64,000 nt of DNA from Rhodospirillaceae bacterium (GCA_902579545.1 CACHHO010000001.1:1-64000); one strand, 5' to 3'. Positions 44,990-54,214 are shown, numbered from the stretch's first letter. The notes: generated from the letters alone by a model not told the origin. A program made the numbers and translations.

Positions 44990-45416
44990 TTTGAAAATGA
45001 TTAGGAGTAATTGCTGGAGAAATTGGTTTGCCTATATCCTCTAAAGTACAACTCCATTTTTTTACATTAAGGTTTATAATATCCTCATCATTAAGCAATA
45101 ATAGAATATTATTGTCAACATTACTTATTGATAAAAGGTTTTTTATTTTATTTATTTGATTTATTTTTTTAGCTTCAATTCCCATAACACCATTTACAAC
45201 TAGTATGCATAGCACTTGTAATAGCATATGATCCTTTCCTTCTGATGCTTCCCATGTAAATCTTTCTAAGGCCATTGCAAATTGTTTTTTTCTTTTATCA
45301 TATTTTATTTCAGAAGGTAAAACTATTGCCTCATATAAACATTGACTAAATATTTGTAAATCACCATCATCTTCCGCACGTAATTTAATAGGTTTCCATT
45401 TAAATTCAATGTTCAC
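44982..45416 (-). CDS. DUF2948 family protein
   Basis: This 144-aa alphaproteobacterial protein carries the family pattern KLRAEDDGDLQIFSQCLYEAI, KKQFAMALERFTWEA and a C-terminal CTLEDIGKPISPAITPNHF. Its function is unknown. It links murA upstream (ends are adjacent) to hisG downstream by overlap, as in many relatives. Confidence 0.88.
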   Translation of the reverse strand: MNIEFKWKPIKLRAEDDGDLQIFSQCLYEAIVLPSEIKYDKRKKQFAMALERFTWEASEGKDHMLLQVLCILVVNGVMGIEAKKINQINKIKNLLSISNVDNNILLLLNDEDIINLNVKKWSCTLEDIGKPISPAITPNHFQNG

Positions 45417-46673
45417 TTATTTTCCTCTTTTTATATTTACACCGCAGCTAGAAAGTTTATAGTCTAAATTTTCATAGCCTCTATCTAGATGATATATTCT
45501 ATTAATTTTTGTTCTTCCTTTAGCTTTAAGTGCGGCTAAAATAAGAGATACTGATGCTCTTAAGTCTGTAGCCATAACCTCAGCTCCAAATAAATTTCTA
45601 TTACCTAAAATTATAGCTTTACTTCCCTTAATTTCAATGTTTGCTCCTAACCTATTTAATTCGGGTACATGCATAAAACGATTTTCAAAAATATTCTCTT
45701 CTATTTCTGAAATTCCGTTCGAAAAACAAGCTAGTGTCATCAATTGTGCTTGGAGATCCGTTGGAAATCCTGGGTATTCTTCAGTTTTAATTTTAATAGG
45801 ATCTAGCTTTACATTATTTTCAATAAATATTTCTTCTTTATTTATACTGTAGTTTAATCCCATTTTGTCCATAACTCTCATAAAACTATTAATATAATTA
45901 AAGTTTACTTTTTTTATTGTTAATTTGCTGTTAGTTATAGCTGCAGCTATTATGTAGGTACAAGCCTCAATGCGATCTGATATTACTTCATGAGATGCTG
46001 ATAATAAATTTGTGACACCTTGAATATGAATTTTATTTGACCCCATACCTTCAATATTTGCTCCCATAGCATTCAAACAATTGCACAAATCAATTACTTC
46101 TGGTTCTTTTGCAGCATTTTCAATCAATGTTTCACCTTTTGCTAAAACAGCAGCCATAATAGCATTTTCAGTTGCTCCAACTGATATTTTTGAAAACGCT
46201 ATTTTTTCTCCTACTAGACCTTTAATTTTTCTTTTTGCTCTCACATAACCATCAGAAATGCTTATATTTGCTCCTAATTTTTTCATAGCATAAAGATGCA
46301 TGTCTACTGGCCTTGTTCCTATTGCACAGCCACCTGGCAAAGATACTTCTGCATATCCTTCTCTTGCTAATAATGGACCCAAAACCAAAAAAGACGCTCT
46401 CATCTTTCTAACCAAATCATAATCTGCTTTACAAGAAGAAATTTTTTTTGTTTCTAAAAGATAAGTATTATGTTTATTTTTTACTTTTGATCCTAGACTA
46501 CCTATTAAACTTATCATGGATTCTACATCTAACAATTTTGGTATATTTTTTAAGCATAGTACCTTATCTGTAAGAAGTGCACTTGCTAAAATGGGTAATG
46601 CCGAATTTTTTGCTCCTGAAATCTCTATTAATCCTTTTAGCTTGCAATTACCTACTATAGAAATAAAATTCAT
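45417..46673 (-). CDS. murA: UDP-N-acetylglucosamine 1-carboxyvinyltransferase
   Basis: MurA transfers enolpyruvyl to UDP-GlcNAc, the first step of peptidoglycan synthesis. The reactive Cys is in LPGGCAIGTRPVDMH. Other blocks are GAKNSALPILASALLT, ISVGATENAIMAAVLA and FPTDLQAQLMTLA, with a Asp in MATDLRASVSLILAAL. It is 418 aa. The fosfomycin-target Cys is present. It abuts DUF2948 and dcd with gaps of 0-2 bases. Confidence 0.97.
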   Translation of the reverse strand: MNFISIVGNCKLKGLIEISGAKNSALPILASALLTDKVLCLKNIPKLLDVESMISLIGSLGSKVKNKHNTYLLETKKISSCKADYDLVRKMRASFLVLGPLLAREGYAEVSLPGGCAIGTRPVDMHLYAMKKLGANISISDGYVRAKRKIKGLVGEKIAFSKISVGATENAIMAAVLAKGETLIENAAKEPEVIDLCNCLNAMGANIEGMGSNKIHIQGVTNLLSASHEVISDRIEACTYIIAAAITNSKLTIKKVNFNYINSFMRVMDKMGLNYSINKEEIFIENNVKLDPIKIKTEEYPGFPTDLQAQLMTLACFSNGISEIEENIFENRFMHVPELNRLGANIEIKGSKAIILGNRNLFGAEVMATDLRASVSLILAALKAKGRTKINRIYHLDRGYENLDYKLSSCGVNIKRGK

Positions 46674-46675
46674 AA

Positions 46676-47230
46676 TTAAATTTTAGGAAGAGTTACGCCT
46701 TTTTGTTTCATATATTTTCCTTTTTTATCAGCATAAGAAAACTTTGGCGCTTCTTTTCCCTGTAAAAATAAAAATTGACAGGCTCCTTCATTAGCATAAA
46801 TTTTTGCAGGTAAAGGACTTGTATTAGAAAACTCTAAAGTAACATGTCCTTCCCACTCTGGTTCTAAAGGAGTTACATTGACAATTATACCACATCTAGC
46901 ATAAGTAGATTTACCTAAACATATTACTAAAATATTTCTTGGTATTTTAAAATACTCAACTGTTCTTGCAAGAGCAAAACTATTAGGAGGAATAATACAG
47001 GTATCAGATTTTTTTTCTACAAAGCCCTCTAAACTAAAATTTTTTGGATCAACAATAGAATTGTTCACATTAGTAAATATTTTAAATTCATCTGCAACTC
47101 TTGCATCATACCCATAACTGGAAAGGCCGTATGATATCTTTCCACTTCTAACCTGAGAACTTTCAAACGGCTCTATAATTTTATTTTTTTTTACTTGCTC
47201 TGCGATCCAATTGTCTGACATTAGAGTCAT
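46676..47230 (-). CDS. dcd: dCTP deaminase
   Basis: Dcd deaminates dCTP to dUTP for thymidylate synthesis. The family core [29 protein letters not shown] is recognisable (split here: [10 protein letters not shown] and [12 protein letters not shown] with the catalytic Glu), and the C-terminus [20 protein letters not shown] is typical. It is 184 aa. The ATG at 47230 overlaps the stop of the small basic protein as ATGA. Confidence 0.95.
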   Translation of the reverse strand: MTLMSDNWIAEQVKKNKIIEPFESSQVRSGKISYGLSSYGYDARVADEFKIFTNVNNSIVDPKNFSLEGFVEKKSDTCIIPPNSFALARTVEYFKIPRNILVICLGKSTYARCGIIVNVTPLEPEWEGHVTLEFSNTSPLPAKIYANEGACQFLFLQGKEAPKFSYADKKGKYMKQKGVTLPKI

Positions 47231-47352
47231 TTAATTTTCCTTCCCTTTATTTGTCTATTTTTTTCTTTTTGTACTTTTCTGCGTAATAAGTTTTTTCTCA
47301 TTTCCTCCTCTAGTAACTTTTTTCTATCTTCATTTTTTTTTTTTTTTTTCAT
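47227..47352 (-). CDS. Tiny basic protein (41 aa), translationally coupled to dcd
   Basis: This ORF of 41 residues is too short for standard ORF calling. It begins [18 protein letters not shown] and ends with [18 protein letters not shown]. The frame is open across a 17-base A run in the coding strand directly after the ATG (47333-47349), and the stop overlaps dcd's ATG as ATGA. Its charged-helix pattern resembles small Arg/Lys-rich proteins seen in other alphaproteobacteria (LRANLxRRKxQ type), known only as uncharacterised. The reading depends on the exact homopolymer length. Confidence 0.55.
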   Translation of the reverse strand: MKKKKKNEDRKKLLEEEMRKNLLRRKVQKEKNRQIKGRKIK

Positions 47353-47437
47353 ACGCAAATATATCATTTAAATCATTGTTTAAAAATATTTAAAAATAGT
47401 TATGCTAATTTTTTAATTTTAGTCTATAAGATAAATT

Positions 47438-48106
47438 ATGTGGTGTAGAGGAAAAACAATAGGAATTTTAAATATAATACTATCTCATATAGATAGCACT
47501 TTTTCAGATCATGGCATATTTAGAATTTTTTGGAGGTCTTGGGGCAACCTGCCTGGAGATATGTTTAGATGCAATCAACCTTATCCATATCAAATAAGGC
47601 AAGATATAAGAAAACATAAGATCAAGAGCATTATCAATTTACGAGGTAAAAGACATTGCTCATCTTATTATTTAGAAAAAAACTTCTGTAATATTAATAA
47701 AGTTAAACTATATGACTTCCCGATATCCTCAAGAGATATCCCTGATAAAAAAAAATTATTGGAATTTAACAAACTGGTTAATGAAGTAGAATATCCATGT
47801 ATTATTCATTGCAAATCTGGAGCTGATAGAGCTGGATTAGCAGCGGCTTTGTATTTAATATACAAACATAATTACACAATAAAAGAAGCTTTAAAGCAAT
47901 TAAGCTTTAAACATCTTCACATTAAATATGCCAAAACAGGGATCTTAGATTATTTTTTTTTAGAACTAATAAAAAAAGGTGTAAATAATAAGAAAGACCT
48001 ATTACATTGGATAAACAATAAGTATGATAAAGAAGCCTTAAAAAATAACTTTAAATCAAGTAATTTTTTCAATTTTATTACTAACACTATAATAAAAAGA
48101 GAGTAA
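47438..48106 (+). CDS. Dual-specificity/tyrosine phosphatase-like protein
   Basis: This 222-aa protein has the cysteine phosphatase loop HCKSGADRAGLAAALYL (HCxxGxxR) preceded by IINLRGK and DFPISSRDIPDKKKL, the pattern of the PTPLA/DSP-like group of bacterial tyrosine phosphatases. The N-terminal segment GDMFRCNQPYPYQIRQDIR is also typical. No signal peptide is evident, so it probably acts in the cytoplasm on a phosphoprotein, phosphoinositide-like or lipid phosphate. It is convergent with the ABC transporter and starts a new rightward run. Confidence 0.85.
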   Translation: MWCRGKTIGILNIILSHIDSTFSDHGIFRIFWRSWGNLPGDMFRCNQPYPYQIRQDIRKHKIKSIINLRGKRHCSSYYLEKNFCNINKVKLYDFPISSRDIPDKKKLLEFNKLVNEVEYPCIIHCKSGADRAGLAAALYLIYKHNYTIKEALKQLSFKHLHIKYAKTGILDYFFLELIKKGVNNKKDLLHWINNKYDKEALKNNFKSSNFFNFITNTIIKRE

Positions 48107-48109
48107 TTA

Positions 48110-49882
48110 CTAAGAGTAAGCAGTTAAAAAATGACTTTTGTAAGCGCTGTTGGACTTTAATAGTTTTTTGTGCGTTCCGTCTCCAACTATCTTTCCTCCA
48201 TGAAAAAATAATATTCTTTTTGCATACAAGATAGTACTCATTCTGTGTGCTATTGTAATAGTAGTAATATTTCTAGAAAAATTTAATAAAGATCTATTTA
48301 CATAGACCTCAGATTTATTGTCTAGGGCACTAGTTGCCTCATCTAATAATAAAACTTTTGGCTTTTTAATAAATGCTCTTGCTATTGAGATTTTTTGTCT
48401 TTGCCCTCCTGATAAATTTAATCCTCTATCTCCTACTGTCGTATCATAAGATTTTTTAAATTTAATTATAAAATTATGAGCATTTGCCATCTTACAGGCT
48501 AGAATAATTTCTGCCTTAGTTGCAGATTTATTGGCTATAGATATATTTTTTATTATAGATGTGTCAAATAAAATTACATCTTGAGAAACTAATGCAATTT
48601 GAGATCTAAGACTTTTAATGTCAAAATATTTCATATTTTTATCATCCAAAAATATACTTCCTTTTGATGGGTCAAATAATCTTGGTATCATATTTATGAA
48701 TGTAGACTTACCAGATCCATTTGCTCCAACTATAACTACATCTTCTTTTTCTCTAATAATACAGTTTATATTTTTTAAAATTAACTCATCTTTTTTATAA
48801 AAAAAGTTCACACCGCTAAATTTAATTTTACCTCTGAAATCTAATAGCATTTTTGGATTTTTTATCTCTGTAATTTGATTTTTTTTATTTAATACATCCT
48901 CTAATCTAAGAAGAGATGCTGCTCCTTCTTGTAGTATTGCATTTAAGGTCCCTAGTGCTCTTGCAGGTTGAACTGCTATTAATAATGCACTTATAAAACC
49001 TGTAAAAGAACCAAAGTCAGAATCATTATTTAAAATTCTTAAGCCTGCTAAAACTAAAACTATAGATATAGCTATACCTCCAATAATCTCTAAAGTTGGC
49101 TCGATTTTAGATCTAGTTTTTATTATACTAATATTACTATCAAATATTTCTTCAAACTTATTTTTAGCTTTTTGTTTTTGCAACTTTTCTAAATTGTATG
49201 TTTTTATAACTCTTACAGCAGAAAAACTTTCGTTTAAAAAAGCGCTTGCAGAAGAAACTTTTTTTTGTAAGTTCAGAGAAATTACCCTAGTTCTTTTTCC
49301 TATTTCTATTATTGGCTTGATACAAAAAGGATAAACAAATATTACACAAATAGTTAAAACCCAATCTAAGTAAAACATGCTTATAATCAAACCAATTAAA
49401 GTTAATGAATCCCTAACTAGATTATTTAAAGTTCTTATTATTGACTCTTTTAGTATGTTCAGATCATTTATGAACCTCGATTGCAAAGAACCAGCATTTT
49501 GCTCATTAAATATTGTAGTATCAAAATTTAGAATTTTATCATAAAGATTTAATTGTATATCTTTGATTATTCCATTTGCAATTTTACCTACATATATAGT
49601 TTGATAATATTGAGCTAGTCCTTTAGTTGAGGTGAGAAATAAAATAAATATTGGTATAAGGAATATTTTGCTTTTTTCATTTCCTTCTATTGTATCAAAA
49701 GCAAAATCTATTACTAATGGATACATGGAAGTGGCGATAGCTAAAATAACCATAAAGATATTAGCTATAATAAATTTTTTTCTCTGCTTATTTCCCCACT
49801 TTTTAAGCAACTTAATATAAAGGAAAAAAGTCGATAGCTTATATGCTTTTTTATTATTAATTCTTTTTTGATTTTTTAACAT
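48110..49882 (-). CDS. MsbA-type ABC exporter (permease plus ATPase)
   Basis: This 590-aa half-transporter has six membrane helices in residues about 40-320, the ATPase Walker A IVGANGSGKSTFIN, signature LSGGQRQKISIARA and Walker B KVLLLDEATSALD. Sequence class and length fit lipid A/lipid exporters of the MsbA group, homodimeric, with ATP at the cytoplasmic side. The substrate could also be another lipid or peptide. It is divergent from gcrA by only 26 bases. Confidence 0.9.
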   Translation of the reverse strand: MLKNQKRINNKKAYKLSTFFLYIKLLKKWGNKQRKKFIIANIFMVILAIATSMYPLVIDFAFDTIEGNEKSKIFLIPIFILFLTSTKGLAQYYQTIYVGKIANGIIKDIQLNLYDKILNFDTTIFNEQNAGSLQSRFINDLNILKESIIRTLNNLVRDSLTLIGLIISMFYLDWVLTICVIFVYPFCIKPIIEIGKRTRVISLNLQKKVSSASAFLNESFSAVRVIKTYNLEKLQKQKAKNKFEEIFDSNISIIKTRSKIEPTLEIIGGIAISIVLVLAGLRILNNDSDFGSFTGFISALLIAVQPARALGTLNAILQEGAASLLRLEDVLNKKNQITEIKNPKMLLDFRGKIKFSGVNFFYKKDELILKNINCIIREKEDVVIVGANGSGKSTFINMIPRLFDPSKGSIFLDDKNMKYFDIKSLRSQIALVSQDVILFDTSIIKNISIANKSATKAEIILACKMANAHNFIIKFKKSYDTTVGDRGLNLSGGQRQKISIARAFIKKPKVLLLDEATSALDNKSEVYVNRSLLNFSRNITTITIAHRMSTILYAKRILFFHGGKIVGDGTHKKLLKSNSAYKSHFLTAYS

Positions 49883-49908
49883 TACTGTAATATATTATAA
49901 ACTTTTAA

Positions 49909-50304
49909 ATGAGTAAAAAAAACATGAAAAATTATTGGACTAAATCAAAAGTAGATAAATTAACGAAATTATGGGAAAAGGGAACCTCAGCTAGAGATAT
50001 AGCTAATAAACTAGGTACTGTAAGCAGAAATGCAGTGATTGGAAAAGCAAATAGACTAGGTTTATCCAAGAAAACCATAGCAGGAAATAAAAAAATAAAA
50101 AGTGAGATCAATATTTCTTTACTTGTCCCTAATATGAGTGGATGTAAGTGGCCTATTGGTCATCCTGGCGACCCTGACTTCTACTTTTGTGGCAAACCTA
50201 CTCTTCCTGGTAAACCTTACTGTGGCGAACATTGCGTAATTGCCTACAGGAGAAAAGATAATTCACAAAAAATAAAAAAATTTTTTAAATTAAATACTGA
50301 ATGA
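49909..50304 (+). CDS. gcrA: GcrA cell-cycle regulator
   Basis: GcrA is an alphaproteobacterial sigma-70 co-regulator acting at promoters methylated at GANTC by CcrM. The N-terminal helix-turn-helix reads WTKSKVDKLTKLW and SRNAVIGKANRLGL, and the C-terminal sigma-binding domain has CKWPIGHPGDPDFYFCGKP and YCGEHCVIAYR. At 131 aa it is shorter than the Caulobacter protein because the linker is short. The gene ends one base from the convergent PopZ-like gene. Confidence 0.95.
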   Translation: MSKKNMKNYWTKSKVDKLTKLWEKGTSARDIANKLGTVSRNAVIGKANRLGLSKKTIAGNKKIKSEINISLLVPNMSGCKWPIGHPGDPDFYFCGKPTLPGKPYCGEHCVIAYRRKDNSQKIKKFFKLNTE

Positions 50305-50748
50305 TTAATTTCTAGCATTTTTGGATAATTTATCTAGAGCCTCATTAATAACTTCTTTTGCAATAGTAGCTAAATTTTGATCTAACCACTCTCTTACCAT
50401 CTCCCTGGTAGCATTTGTAACAGACTTATATATAATTTCTTTAGTATCGTCAGTATCAAAAACATCAGAAAACCTCATTAGTTCAGCTCTAACCGCAAGT
50501 GCTACATCATCACTTATTAAACCTGATAAATCTAAATCTAATTCCTTATTATCTGAATTAGTTACTTCTTTCTTAAGATTTTTTTTATATTTATTTTCTA
50601 ATTCTAGAGAAACATCATCCAATTTAGATTTCTCTTTAATAGAATTATTATTTTCTTTTTGACTGTCATTATCAATGGATACACTCTCAGCTTCTTCAAC
50701 AAGCGTTTTTATTGATTTTCTTATGTCTTCTGGACTTCTATTATTCAT
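50305..50748 (-). CDS. PopZ-like (DUF2497) polar organising protein
   Basis: This 147-aa protein has an acidic, disordered middle (residues 20-70) and the C-terminal DUF2497/PopZ helix set: VREWLDQNLATIAKEVINEALDK. PopZ forms polar condensates that anchor the chromosome and recruit cell-cycle proteins. The N-terminal SPEDIRKSIKTLVEEAE segment is the usual first helix. It lies tail to tail with gcrA, so two alphaproteobacterial cell-cycle genes are neighbours. Confidence 0.82.
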   Translation of the reverse strand: MNNRSPEDIRKSIKTLVEEAESVSIDNDSQKENNNSIKEKSKLDDVSLELENKYKKNLKKEVTNSDNKELDLDLSGLISDDVALAVRAELMRFSDVFDTDDTKEIIYKSVTNATREMVREWLDQNLATIAKEVINEALDKLSKNARN

Positions 50749-50802
50749 AATTTAATATAACATAAATGTTAAATATCAAAAAATTATTTTTTTATTTGCT
50801 TT

Positions 50803-51000
50803 TTATGGCTTTAACATTATCCAGTTTTTTGTTAACTCTCCATAGAAAATAGAATAGTAAGTATTTATTTCGAAATCTTCTAAAAAAGCATTATTACTTT
50901 GTTCTTCTTCATTACTTTGTTTTTCTTCTTTTGAAATATATATTTTTTTTTGTTTTCTATTATTTTCAATATTTATATTATTTATTATATTTAAATACAT
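50803..51000 (-). CDS. Possible small hypothetical protein
   Basis: This 65-aa frame is rich in Asn/Lys/Glu, with a short internal repeat (EEKQSN then EEEQSN). There is no clear Shine-Dalgarno before the ATG and no recognised domain. It occupies the gap between the PopZ-like gene and the next rightward gene, and it might simply be non-coding AT-rich DNA. Confidence 0.25.
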   Translation of the reverse strand: MYLNIINNINIENNRKQKKIYISKEEKQSNEEEQSNNAFLEDFEINTYYSIFYGELTKNWIMLKP

Positions 51001-51046
51001 GTATATTATAACGACTTAATAATTATATTTTTAGTTTGGAGGGAAA

Positions 51047-51346
51047 ATGAATAGATATGAAATTAGAGATTTAAAGAAAAGTAGAGATAAACAGATAAAT
51101 AATCTTTCAAAGTTATTAAAACTACTAGTTGCAGCTGAATGGGAAATGATCACAATAGCTAATGAAAAAAATGATAATGTCAGTTATAAAGCTGCAAAAA
51201 CAATATCTGAGGCATCAAAGAGTGTTCAATTATCAATTTCTCAACTAATTTTAACTGATTTTTCAAGTATAGAAAAAGTAAGAACAAACAAATCTAATCC
51301 TGAAAGTATTAGTTCTTTGAAAAAGGTAGTTTTAGGAAAAAAATAA
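51047..51346 (+). CDS. Small hypothetical protein
   Basis: This 99-aa mostly helical protein begins MNRYEIRDLKKSRDKQINNL and contains AAEWEMITIANEKNDNV. A strong GGAGG lies just ahead of its ATG, supporting expression. I recognise no family. It is followed with a 3-base gap by an SDR, so it could share the transcript SDR-epoxide hydrolase-def. Confidence 0.6.
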   Translation: MNRYEIRDLKKSRDKQINNLSKLLKLLVAAEWEMITIANEKNDNVSYKAAKTISEASKSVQLSISQLILTDFSSIEKVRTNKSNPESISSLKKVVLGKK

Positions 51347-51349
51347 TTA

Positions 51350-52051
51350 ATGAATGAAGAAAAAAAGAAATCAATAGCTCTAGTATTTGGAAATACAGGG
51401 GGAATTGGAAGAAGTATTTTTGAATCATTAGTAAGCAGTAAAAAATATTGTAAAGTTTTTGGTTTAAATAGAAGCTACACTCCATACATAGATGTTACTA
51501 ATGAAGATAATATAAAAGAATTAGCCTCTAACTTAATAGAAAAAGATTTAAGTATAGAATTATTATTTAATGCAACTGGCTATTTACATGATAATAGTTT
51601 TTCTCCTGAAAAGAAGATTCAAGATATTAATTTACATTATATGAGAAAATCCTTTGAGATAAATACGTATGCCAATGCATTATTGATTAAACATTTAGCA
51701 CCCCTTATGAAAAAAGAAAGCAAAAGCATTTTTGCTAGCTTATCTGCTAGAGTAGGAAGTATTTCCGATAATTTTTTAGGAGGGTGGTATAGCTATAGAG
51801 CATCAAAGGCAGCTTTAAACCAAATTATAAAGACTGCCTCTATAGAATTTAAAATAAAAAATAAAAATCTAATATTTGTTGCTATTCACCCAGGAACTGT
51901 TTATACAAAGTTATCTAAACCATTTGCAGGCAACAAAACTCTTATGTCCTGCGATGAAGCTGCAAAAAAAATACTTTCCGTTATAAATAATCTTACAATA
52001 GAAGATAGTGGTTATTTAATAGATTACAAAAACCAAAAAATACAATTTTAA
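51350..52051 (+). CDS. Short-chain dehydrogenase/reductase (C-factor type)
   Basis: This 233-aa SDR has the cofactor motif FGNTGGIGRSI, LFNATGYLHD in the NNAG position, the catalytic Ser in SARVGSI, and Tyr-x-x-x-Lys in YSYRASKAALN. It resembles the CsgA/C-factor-like SDR group, mostly uncharacterised. It is followed with a 1-base gap by an epoxide-hydrolase-like gene, so the pair may act on linked substrates. Confidence 0.85.
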   Translation: MNEEKKKSIALVFGNTGGIGRSIFESLVSSKKYCKVFGLNRSYTPYIDVTNEDNIKELASNLIEKDLSIELLFNATGYLHDNSFSPEKKIQDINLHYMRKSFEINTYANALLIKHLAPLMKKESKSIFASLSARVGSISDNFLGGWYSYRASKAALNQIIKTASIEFKIKNKNLIFVAIHPGTVYTKLSKPFAGNKTLMSCDEAAKKILSVINNLTIEDSGYLIDYKNQKIQF

Positions 52052-52052
52052 A

Positions 52053-53144
52053 ATGTTATATAATAAAGAAATTAGATCTAGAATAATAAAAAAAGTAAAT
52101 GGTATAGATATGAAGATTTTAGAAACTAAAGTAGAAAAAAAAGATAATAATACAATACTTTTACTCCATGGTTTTCCCGAAATATCATATAGTTTTAGAC
52201 ATTTGATGAGTTTACTTGCTAAGTCAGGTTATTATTGTGTTGCACCAGACCAAAGAGGGTATGGAGCTAGTAGTAAATTAACTACAGCAAGTTTAAATGA
52301 GTATAGCATTATAAACCTAACTAAAGACATATCATATTTGTTAAAAAAGCTATGTATAAAAAAAATTCATTTGATAGGTCATGACTTTGGAGCATACGTT
52401 AGTTCATATTTTACTCTTCTCCATCCTGATAATCTTTTAAGTTTAACTCTTATGAGTATGCCCTTTAGTGGACCAGTAAAAAAGAAAAATATTGATCAAT
52501 TAAAAAAATTAAATGTAAAACTAAGGCATTTAAAGGAAAAAAGAAAACATTATCAATGTTATTTTTCTAAAAAAAATGCTGCTATTAATATTTTAAATTG
52601 TAAACAAGGTTTAACTAATTTTTTTAGAGGCTACTTTTATTTTAAAAGCTATGATTATAAATTAAATAGGCCGTTTAAATTAAATTCCATTAGTGCAAAA
52701 GAAATGGCAAAAATGCCTGAATATTATATAATGAAATACCATTTAGGTATGGCACAAACTATAGAACGGTTTATGCCATCAAAAAATGAAATTAATAAAT
52801 GTAAATGGCTTACTAATAATGATCTTAGGGTATATGTAAATTATTTTAGAAAATATGGATTAGAAAACCCCTTATATTGGTATAAAGTAATGTTAAGCAA
52901 AAAGGAAAAAAATAAAATTATAAAATTAGAACTTCCTAAATATACAAATGTGCCCTCCATTTACCTTTCAGGTGAGGCAGACTGGGGAACTTTTCAAAAA
53001 CCAGGTGAAAAGGAGAAAATGGAGTCTATTTTTTTTAATAATTTTTTTGGAACTAAATTAATAAAAAAAGCTGGACATTGGGTACAGCAAGAACAACCTT
53101 TTATGACTTATAATACAATAATGAAATTTTATAAAAAAATTTAA
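52053..53144 (+). CDS. Epoxide hydrolase-like alpha/beta hydrolase
   Basis: This 363-aa hydrolase has the oxyanion motif HGFPE (39-43), DQRGYGAS, the nucleophile Asp111 in GHDFGAY and the catalytic His342 in AGHWVQQEQP, the classical soluble epoxide hydrolase pattern. The cap region (about 160-290) is long and Tyr-rich. It differs from the dehalogenase-type hydrolase at 14772 in lacking the Arg-rich nucleophile loop. It lies between an SDR and def. Confidence 0.82.
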   Translation: MLYNKEIRSRIIKKVNGIDMKILETKVEKKDNNTILLLHGFPEISYSFRHLMSLLAKSGYYCVAPDQRGYGASSKLTTASLNEYSIINLTKDISYLLKKLCIKKIHLIGHDFGAYVSSYFTLLHPDNLLSLTLMSMPFSGPVKKKNIDQLKKLNVKLRHLKEKRKHYQCYFSKKNAAINILNCKQGLTNFFRGYFYFKSYDYKLNRPFKLNSISAKEMAKMPEYYIMKYHLGMAQTIERFMPSKNEINKCKWLTNNDLRVYVNYFRKYGLENPLYWYKVMLSKKEKNKIIKLELPKYTNVPSIYLSGEADWGTFQKPGEKEKMESIFFNNFFGTKLIKKAGHWVQQEQPFMTYNTIMKFYKKI

Positions 53145-53154
53145 TGGTAGCATA

Positions 53155-53754
53155 ATGTCAGTACTTCAAATTCTAAAGATGGGACACCCTACTTTAAGAA
53201 AAAAAGCCTTAGTAGTTAAAAACTTTTCAGAGGTTTTGCCTATAGTAAAAAACATGCAAGATACATTAGAATATATAGGAGCGAGCGGACTTGCAGCACC
53301 TCAAGTAATGATAAGTAAAAGAATAATTGTATATAGAGTTAATAAAAATCGTATACCAAATGATGCTAATTTCAAAAAAAAACCTTGGACCTATATGATT
53401 AACCCTGAGATTATCCCACTAAGTAAAAAAAAGAAATTATATTGGGAAAGATGTTTATCTTTGCCAGGCTTACACGGAAAAGTGCCTAGGTTTGATAAAA
53501 TACGAGTAAAATACTATAACCTTAAAGGAAAATTAATTGAACACGAGGCAAGTTCTACTTGGGCAGCATTAATTCAACATGAATACGATCACTTAAACGG
53601 TATTTTATACCCTATGAGAATGAAAGATTTTAGTTATTTTGGTTATAATGATGAACCAGGAGATATAGCTCGTGATGCAATTAAAAATAAAAAGTCCATA
53701 GATCCTCTTTTTCTGGATTTAGTAAAAAGGTGGCCTCAAAAAATATTAGATTAA
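53155..53754 (+). CDS. def: Peptide deformylase
   Basis: Def removes N-formyl groups from new proteins. The three motifs are present: GASGLAAPQ (motif 1), ERCLSLPG (motif 2, with the metal Cys; Arg replaces the common Gly after Glu) and QHEYDHLNG (motif 3, metal His). At 199 aa it has a C-terminal extension. The ERCLS variant and extension suggest a secondary-type deformylase. Confidence 0.9.
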   Translation: MSVLQILKMGHPTLRKKALVVKNFSEVLPIVKNMQDTLEYIGASGLAAPQVMISKRIIVYRVNKNRIPNDANFKKKPWTYMINPEIIPLSKKKKLYWERCLSLPGLHGKVPRFDKIRVKYYNLKGKLIEHEASSTWAALIQHEYDHLNGILYPMRMKDFSYFGYNDEPGDIARDAIKNKKSIDPLFLDLVKRWPQKILD

Positions 53755-53809
53755 TTTTTTCTATATATGTCCGTTAATAATTATATAATGAAAATAAAAA
53801 AATTGTATT

Positions 53810-54214
53810 ATGGTTACTTTATCAGACGCAATATTAGCGATTAATCCAAAAGCAGAATTTGAATACGAAGATATTGATAATATCTTTTGGAGAAGAAAAA
53901 CTAAACCAATAAATAAAGAAGAGATTTTAAAAAAATATAGGGAATTAAAGGACTTAGAATTAGAACAAGTTGCATTAGCAAAAGCTAATGAACTTTCTCT
54001 ATTTGGTGAAATATTTAAATCTGCTAATAAAAATAAAGTTATCTTATACAAATACCGCCAAGCAATAGCTACTAGCAGTATAATTGTATCTTTAATTTTT
54101 GTTTTAACTAATAACTTTCACAAGGTAAGATATACCATTCTGACTGACCCTTATGGCACCGAATTTGTATATGATAGGTTTACTGGAAAGATTAAAAAAA
54201 AAATAAAATACTAA
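53810..54214 (+). CDS. Small membrane protein of unknown function (shares motif with next gene)
   Basis: This 134-aa protein has a charged, helical N-terminal half with a single membrane helix (about 88-108, SSIIVSLIFVLTNNF), then KVRYTILTDPYGTEFVYDRFTGKI. The same pattern (helix, then K-I/V-RYT-x2-T-x4-G-x3-x2-DRF) occurs in the next protein. The membrane orientation would place the RYT domain outside the cytoplasm. Function is unknown. It is the first of three consecutive small genes. Confidence 0.6.
   Translation: MVTLSDAILAINPKAEFEYEDIDNIFWRRKTKPINKEEILKKYRELKDLELEQVALAKANELSLFGEIFKSANKNKVILYKYRQAIATSSIIVSLIFVLTNNFHKVRYTILTDPYGTEFVYDRFTGKIKKKIKY

Noticed and set aside
44412-45044. 210-codon plus-strand frame opposite hisG.
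   Set aside because: It lies antisense to a well-supported hisG and reads as an atypical hydrophobic/serine-rich protein; a shadow of the real gene.
53761-54051. 96-codon minus-strand frame between def and the small membrane genes.
   Set aside because: Overlaps the N-terminal half of the better-supported plus-strand gene at 53810 and has no ribosome-binding site.
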